Positions 61,288 to 64,000 of a DNA stretch of 64,000 nt are shown piece by piece. The position numbers were made by a program, and so were the translations under genes. Numbering within the stretch: position 1 is the stretch's first letter; each line of letters starts with the position of its first letter. Under the pieces are notes generated by a model. It did no database searches and was not told the DNA's origin. It was given only the letters and a program-made list of their open reading frames with translations. This DNA comes from JANYCO01 sp035535995 (lineage in GTDB: Bacteria > Bacteroidota > Bacteroidia > Cytophagales > Cytophagaceae). Where the stretch lies: NCBI GenBank assembly GCA_035535995.1, contig DATLOZ010000019.1:186001-250000 (forward strand), given 5' to 3'.

Positions 61288-63516
61288 ATGGCATTTAAAG
61301 AAAATATAAAATCAGAGATAAATTTAAAATACCTCCCGAACGATCTGTCCTCGGGGCTTGTCGTTTTTCTTGTAGCGCTTCCCTTGTGTATCGGGATCGC
61401 CTTTGCTTCTGGGGCGCCGATCTTGTCGGGTATAATCGCCGGAATAGTAGGAGGGTTGGTAGTTTCTTCGATCAGCCGTTCGCCGCTTTCAGTAAGCGGG
61501 CCGGCGGCGGGTCTTACAGTGATTGTTGCTTCGTCGATCGCGGAGCTTGGTTCTTACCAGGCCTTTCTTCTTACACTGCTGATCGCGGGAATGTTGCAGG
61601 TATTGTTTGGATACATCAAAGCCGGGATCATCGGAAGCTTTTTTCCTTCCAGTGTGATCAAAGGAATGCTGGCTTCCATCGGGATCATTCTTGTTTTGAA
61701 ACAAATTCCACACGCCTTAGGATACGACCTGGATTACGAAGGTGACTTCGAATTTTTTCAGCCCGATAAGAATAACACATTTACAGAAATCTATGAAGCT
61801 TATCTTCGCATCACGCCCGGCGCTTTTGTGATCAGTGCGATATCGCTTACGGTGCTTATTCTTTGGGATAAATTTAATATGACTAAAAAAACATTCGTTC
61901 ACGGATCTTTTGTAGCCGTAGTGCTGGGAGTATTGTTGAATATTCTTTTCTCTGTTTACATTCCATCATTGCGTGTGATGGAGGAGCATTTGGTGCAACT
62001 GATCTCTACCAAAGGATTTTCTTCTTTTAGTCAAAATTTTATGCTGCCTGATTTTTCTATGCTAGGCAAGACGGCTGTGTACCTGATCGCCTTTAAGCTG
62101 GCGGTGATCGCAAGCCTGGAATCCTTGCTGAGTGTAGACGCGATTGATAAATTGGATCCTATGAGAAGGTATACGCCAAAAAATCATGAACTGAAAGCAC
62201 AAGGAATTGGGAATATGGTTTCGGCATTGATCGGAGGGTTACCGATTACTTCAGTAGTAGTAAGAAGTTCTGCCAACGTAGACGCGGGCGCAAAGAGCAA
62301 ATTATCGGCGATCTTTCATGGATTGTTTTTGTTGTGTGCAGTAGTATTGATTCCCGGCATCATCAACATGATTCCTTTGTCAGCGTTGGCGGCGATATTG
62401 ATGCTGGTAGGATATAAGCTTGCCAAAGTTTCATTAGTGAAAGAACTTTACAAAAAAGGTTGGGAACATTTTCTGCCTTTTATCATCACCATCTTTGCAG
62501 TGCTCTTCACCGATCTATTGCTGGGGATTGGGATCGGCACCTTGGTGGCGTTGTTTTTTATTCTTCGTAGAAATGTATTGAATCCCTATGTCTACAATAA
62601 GCAAGATTCCAACTATGGTGTGAAAGTGAGGATCGATCTTTCGGAAGAAGTTTCTTTTCTGAATAAGGCAAGCATTCTTTATAAACTCAGCAAGATCCCT
62701 AAGAATGCACACGTGGTGATAGACGGAAGCAAATCCAAATTCATCGACGACGATATTGTAGAGATCATTGAAGATTTCAAGATCAATGCGCCAAGTAAAA
62801 ATATAAAAATAGAGATCATCGATGTGGACGATAAATACGAACTCATCGAAAACGAAGAGCTCGACAAAATTATTCAACAAGACTACGATAAATTGTTTGT
62901 CAACAACCGCGATTGGGTAAAGGAAAAACTAGCGCAGGATCCTACCTATTTTGAAAAACTTGCCTTGGGTCAGGCGCCTAAGTATTTGTTTATCGGTTGT
63001 TCTGATAGTCGAATCACCGCCAATGAGATCACAGGTACGGATGCTGGAGAAATGTTCATCCACCGCAACATCGCCAACCTAGTGGTCGATACCGATCTTA
63101 ACCTGATGGCTGTGCTGCAATATTCAATCGAAGTGCTGAAAGTACACCACGTAATTGTCTGCGGCCACTATGGCTGTGGTGGAGTTAAGGCTGCCATTGA
63201 TGGCAAGTATCATGGGTTGATAGATAAATGGTTGAGAAATATTAAAAAAGTGTATCGACTTCATTACAAAGAACTGGATGATCTATTAGACGAAGAGAAA
63301 AAACACCGCAAGTTAGTAGAGCTGGTAGTGCGGGAGCAAGTATATAACCTGGCCATGACTACCATTTATCAAAAAGCTCTTAAGCAAGGACAAAATATTC
63401 AACTCCACGGTTGGGTATACGATATCAGCGAAGGCTACCTCCGCGATCTCAACATTGATGTGAAGAAAGAATTTAAGGAGTATGAGTTGTTTAAATATAG
63501 GTTTGAGCAAGGGTAG
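61288..63516 (+). CDS. SulP-type bicarbonate transporter fused to a beta-carbonic anhydrase
   Basis: 742 residues. The N-terminal SulP part (about 1-430) has the family start DLSSGLVVFLVALPLCIGIAFAS and GPAAGLTVIVASS, TM helices through residue 425, then a STAS-like stretch (about 445-520). The C-terminal beta-carbonic anhydrase (about 535-742) keeps zinc ligands Cys571 in FIGCSDSRITANE, and His627 and Cys630 in VCGHYGCGGV, with Asp573/Arg575 as the catalytic dyad. The fusion couples uptake of bicarbonate to interconversion with CO2 at the membrane. No signal peptide is needed. Confidence 0.93.
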   Translation: MAFKENIKSEINLKYLPNDLSSGLVVFLVALPLCIGIAFASGAPILSGIIAGIVGGLVVSSISRSPLSVSGPAAGLTVIVASSIAELGSYQAFLLTLLIAGMLQVLFGYIKAGIIGSFFPSSVIKGMLASIGIILVLKQIPHALGYDLDYEGDFEFFQPDKNNTFTEIYEAYLRITPGAFVISAISLTVLILWDKFNMTKKTFVHGSFVAVVLGVLLNILFSVYIPSLRVMEEHLVQLISTKGFSSFSQNFMLPDFSMLGKTAVYLIAFKLAVIASLESLLSVDAIDKLDPMRRYTPKNHELKAQGIGNMVSALIGGLPITSVVVRSSANVDAGAKSKLSAIFHGLFLLCAVVLIPGIINMIPLSALAAILMLVGYKLAKVSLVKELYKKGWEHFLPFIITIFAVLFTDLLLGIGIGTLVALFFILRRNVLNPYVYNKQDSNYGVKVRIDLSEEVSFLNKASILYKLSKIPKNAHVVIDGSKSKFIDDDIVEIIEDFKINAPSKNIKIEIIDVDDKYELIENEELDKIIQQDYDKLFVNNRDWVKEKLAQDPTYFEKLALGQAPKYLFIGCSDSRITANEITGTDAGEMFIHRNIANLVVDTDLNLMAVLQYSIEVLKVHHVIVCGHYGCGGVKAAIDGKYHGLIDKWLRNIKKVYRLHYKELDDLLDEEKKHRKLVELVVREQVYNLAMTTIYQKALKQGQNIQLHGWVYDISEGYLRDLNIDVKKEFKEYELFKYRFEQG

Positions 63517-63522
63517 AAAAGT

Positions 63523-63630
63523 TTTGAATTATGAATTATGAATGTTGAGTTAGGCATTATTAACGTAAAATATCATGTAGTTACGAATATTGAATTAACT
63601 CATAATTCAACATTCATAACTCATAATTCA
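63523..63630. repeat. ATGAATTATGAGTT-type palindromic repeat
   Basis: Left arm 63524-63553 (TGAATTATGAATTATGAATG) and right arm about 63594-63630 (AACTCATAATTCAACATTC, ATAACTCATAATTC) are inverted with about 40 bases between; between the SulP fusion gene and bioB. Confidence 0.65.
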
Positions 63631-63658
63631 CTTATCTTGCATCTAGCAAAAAATAGAT

Positions 63659-63666
63659 TATTTTTG
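63659..63666 (+). promoter_or_regulatory. Promoter -7 box of bioB (TATTTTTG)
   Basis: Exact TAnnTTTG, 24 bases before the bioB ATG. It lies just past the palindromic repeat. Confidence 0.6.
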
Positions 63667-63690
63667 TATTCTGGATTTAAAAGAAAAAGC

Positions 63691-64000
63691 ATGACAGAAA
63701 TCAGAAACAACTGGACCAGGGAAGAAATCACCGAGATTTATAATATGCCGGTGCTGGATCTTATGTACAAGGCAGCTACCGTTCACAGAGAATTTCATGA
63801 TCCGCAGGAAGTTCAGGTATGTACGCTTATGTCCGTAAAAACAGGAGGATGTCCGGAGGATTGTTCTTACTGTCCACAAGCCGCAAGATATCACACCAAT
63901 GTAAAAGCACACAAATTGCTTGAAGTAGGAGAGGTGCTACAGGCTGCCAACAACGCAAGAGAAAATGGCAGCACCCGTTTCTGTATGGGAGCAGCATGGA
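63691..64000 (+). CDS. bioB: Biotin synthase BioB, N-terminal part (cut by window end)
   Basis: Radical-SAM enzyme inserting sulphur into dethiobiotin. 103 residues present of about 330. N-terminus RNNWTREEITEIYNMPVLDLM, EVQVCTLMSVKTGGCPEDCSYCPQ with the radical-SAM CxxxCxxC triplet, then the family ARYHTNVKAHKLL and ending in STRFCMGAAW. Its own promoter is directly upstream. Confidence 0.95.
   Translation, partial: MTEIRNNWTREEITEIYNMPVLDLMYKAATVHREFHDPQEVQVCTLMSVKTGGCPEDCSYCPQAARYHTNVKAHKLLEVGEVLQAANNARENGSTRFCMGAAW

Overview
The window is a chromosomal segment of a gliding-type member of the Bacteroidota. The evidence is a GldC homologue, a 3,500-residue secreted repeat protein ending in a type IX secretion (gliding-motility, CHU_C-like) C-terminal domain, lipoproteins of Bacteroidota style, weak ribosome binding sites, and many copies of the Bacteroidota promoter -7 box TAnnTTTG 20-90 bases before start codons. 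A Cytophagales- or Chitinophagales-like genome fits, but the order cannot be fixed from these genes alone. No rRNA, tRNA, phage, IS transposase or CRISPR array was seen.

Layout. 1-20965 is mostly housekeeping: the 3' part of the ABC-F factor EttA, an EamA transporter, HslU, a 2-hydroxyacid dehydrogenase, Lgt, a dicluster ferredoxin, Ffh, a gldC/patatin pair, pyrD with a serine hydrolase, a four-gene dtd-recG-DCC-DUF2459 operon read leftwards, an unknown gene coupled to a metallo-hydrolase, and a HAMP-GAF sensor. 21258-31473 is a copper/silver-type resistance island: HYC_CC_PP protein, a Cys-rich 53-residue peptide, a metal-motif AraC regulator, an HMA protein, a metal-binding lipoprotein, then a CusA-like pump, TolC-like channel and two CusB-like adaptors, followed by a RIC/ScdA-like di-iron protein. 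31719-33740 holds an orphan PstS-like lipoprotein, a MerR regulator and a WCPPC thioredoxin, with a textbook MerR-type palindromic operator between the last two. 33800-44380 is the giant repeat protein. 44806-64000 returns to metabolism: small unknowns, a degenerate DEAD-box protein, aconitase, bestrophin, citrate synthase, a TIGR02757 protein, a DinB-like protein, a membrane protein, GH31 alpha-glucosidase, folK, sppA, a SulP-carbonic anhydrase fusion and the start of bioB.

How parts work together. The copper island has the complete trans-envelope path: the CusA-like pump in the inner membrane, two periplasmic adaptors and the outer membrane channel, with several extra periplasmic metal-binding modules (the same YTCPMHP...CPxCGMDL module occurs four times in three proteins). 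Aconitase and citrate synthase sit close together but on opposite strands. Lgt and SppA deal with lipoprotein and signal-peptide processing.

The most unusual non-genic content is a set of dispersed, palindromic intergenic repeats in at least four sequence families. The clearest is a 242-bp element at 18918-19159 with perfect 41-bp terminal inverted repeats; a second, partly deleted copy lies at 2171-2403 and a single arm at 8352-8395. Their ends abut or contain the stop codons of the flanking genes. The other families are built from ATGAATTATGAGTT-like, CCAGATACCGGAT-like and AGTATGGAGTGCGAG-like words and also form long hairpins between genes.
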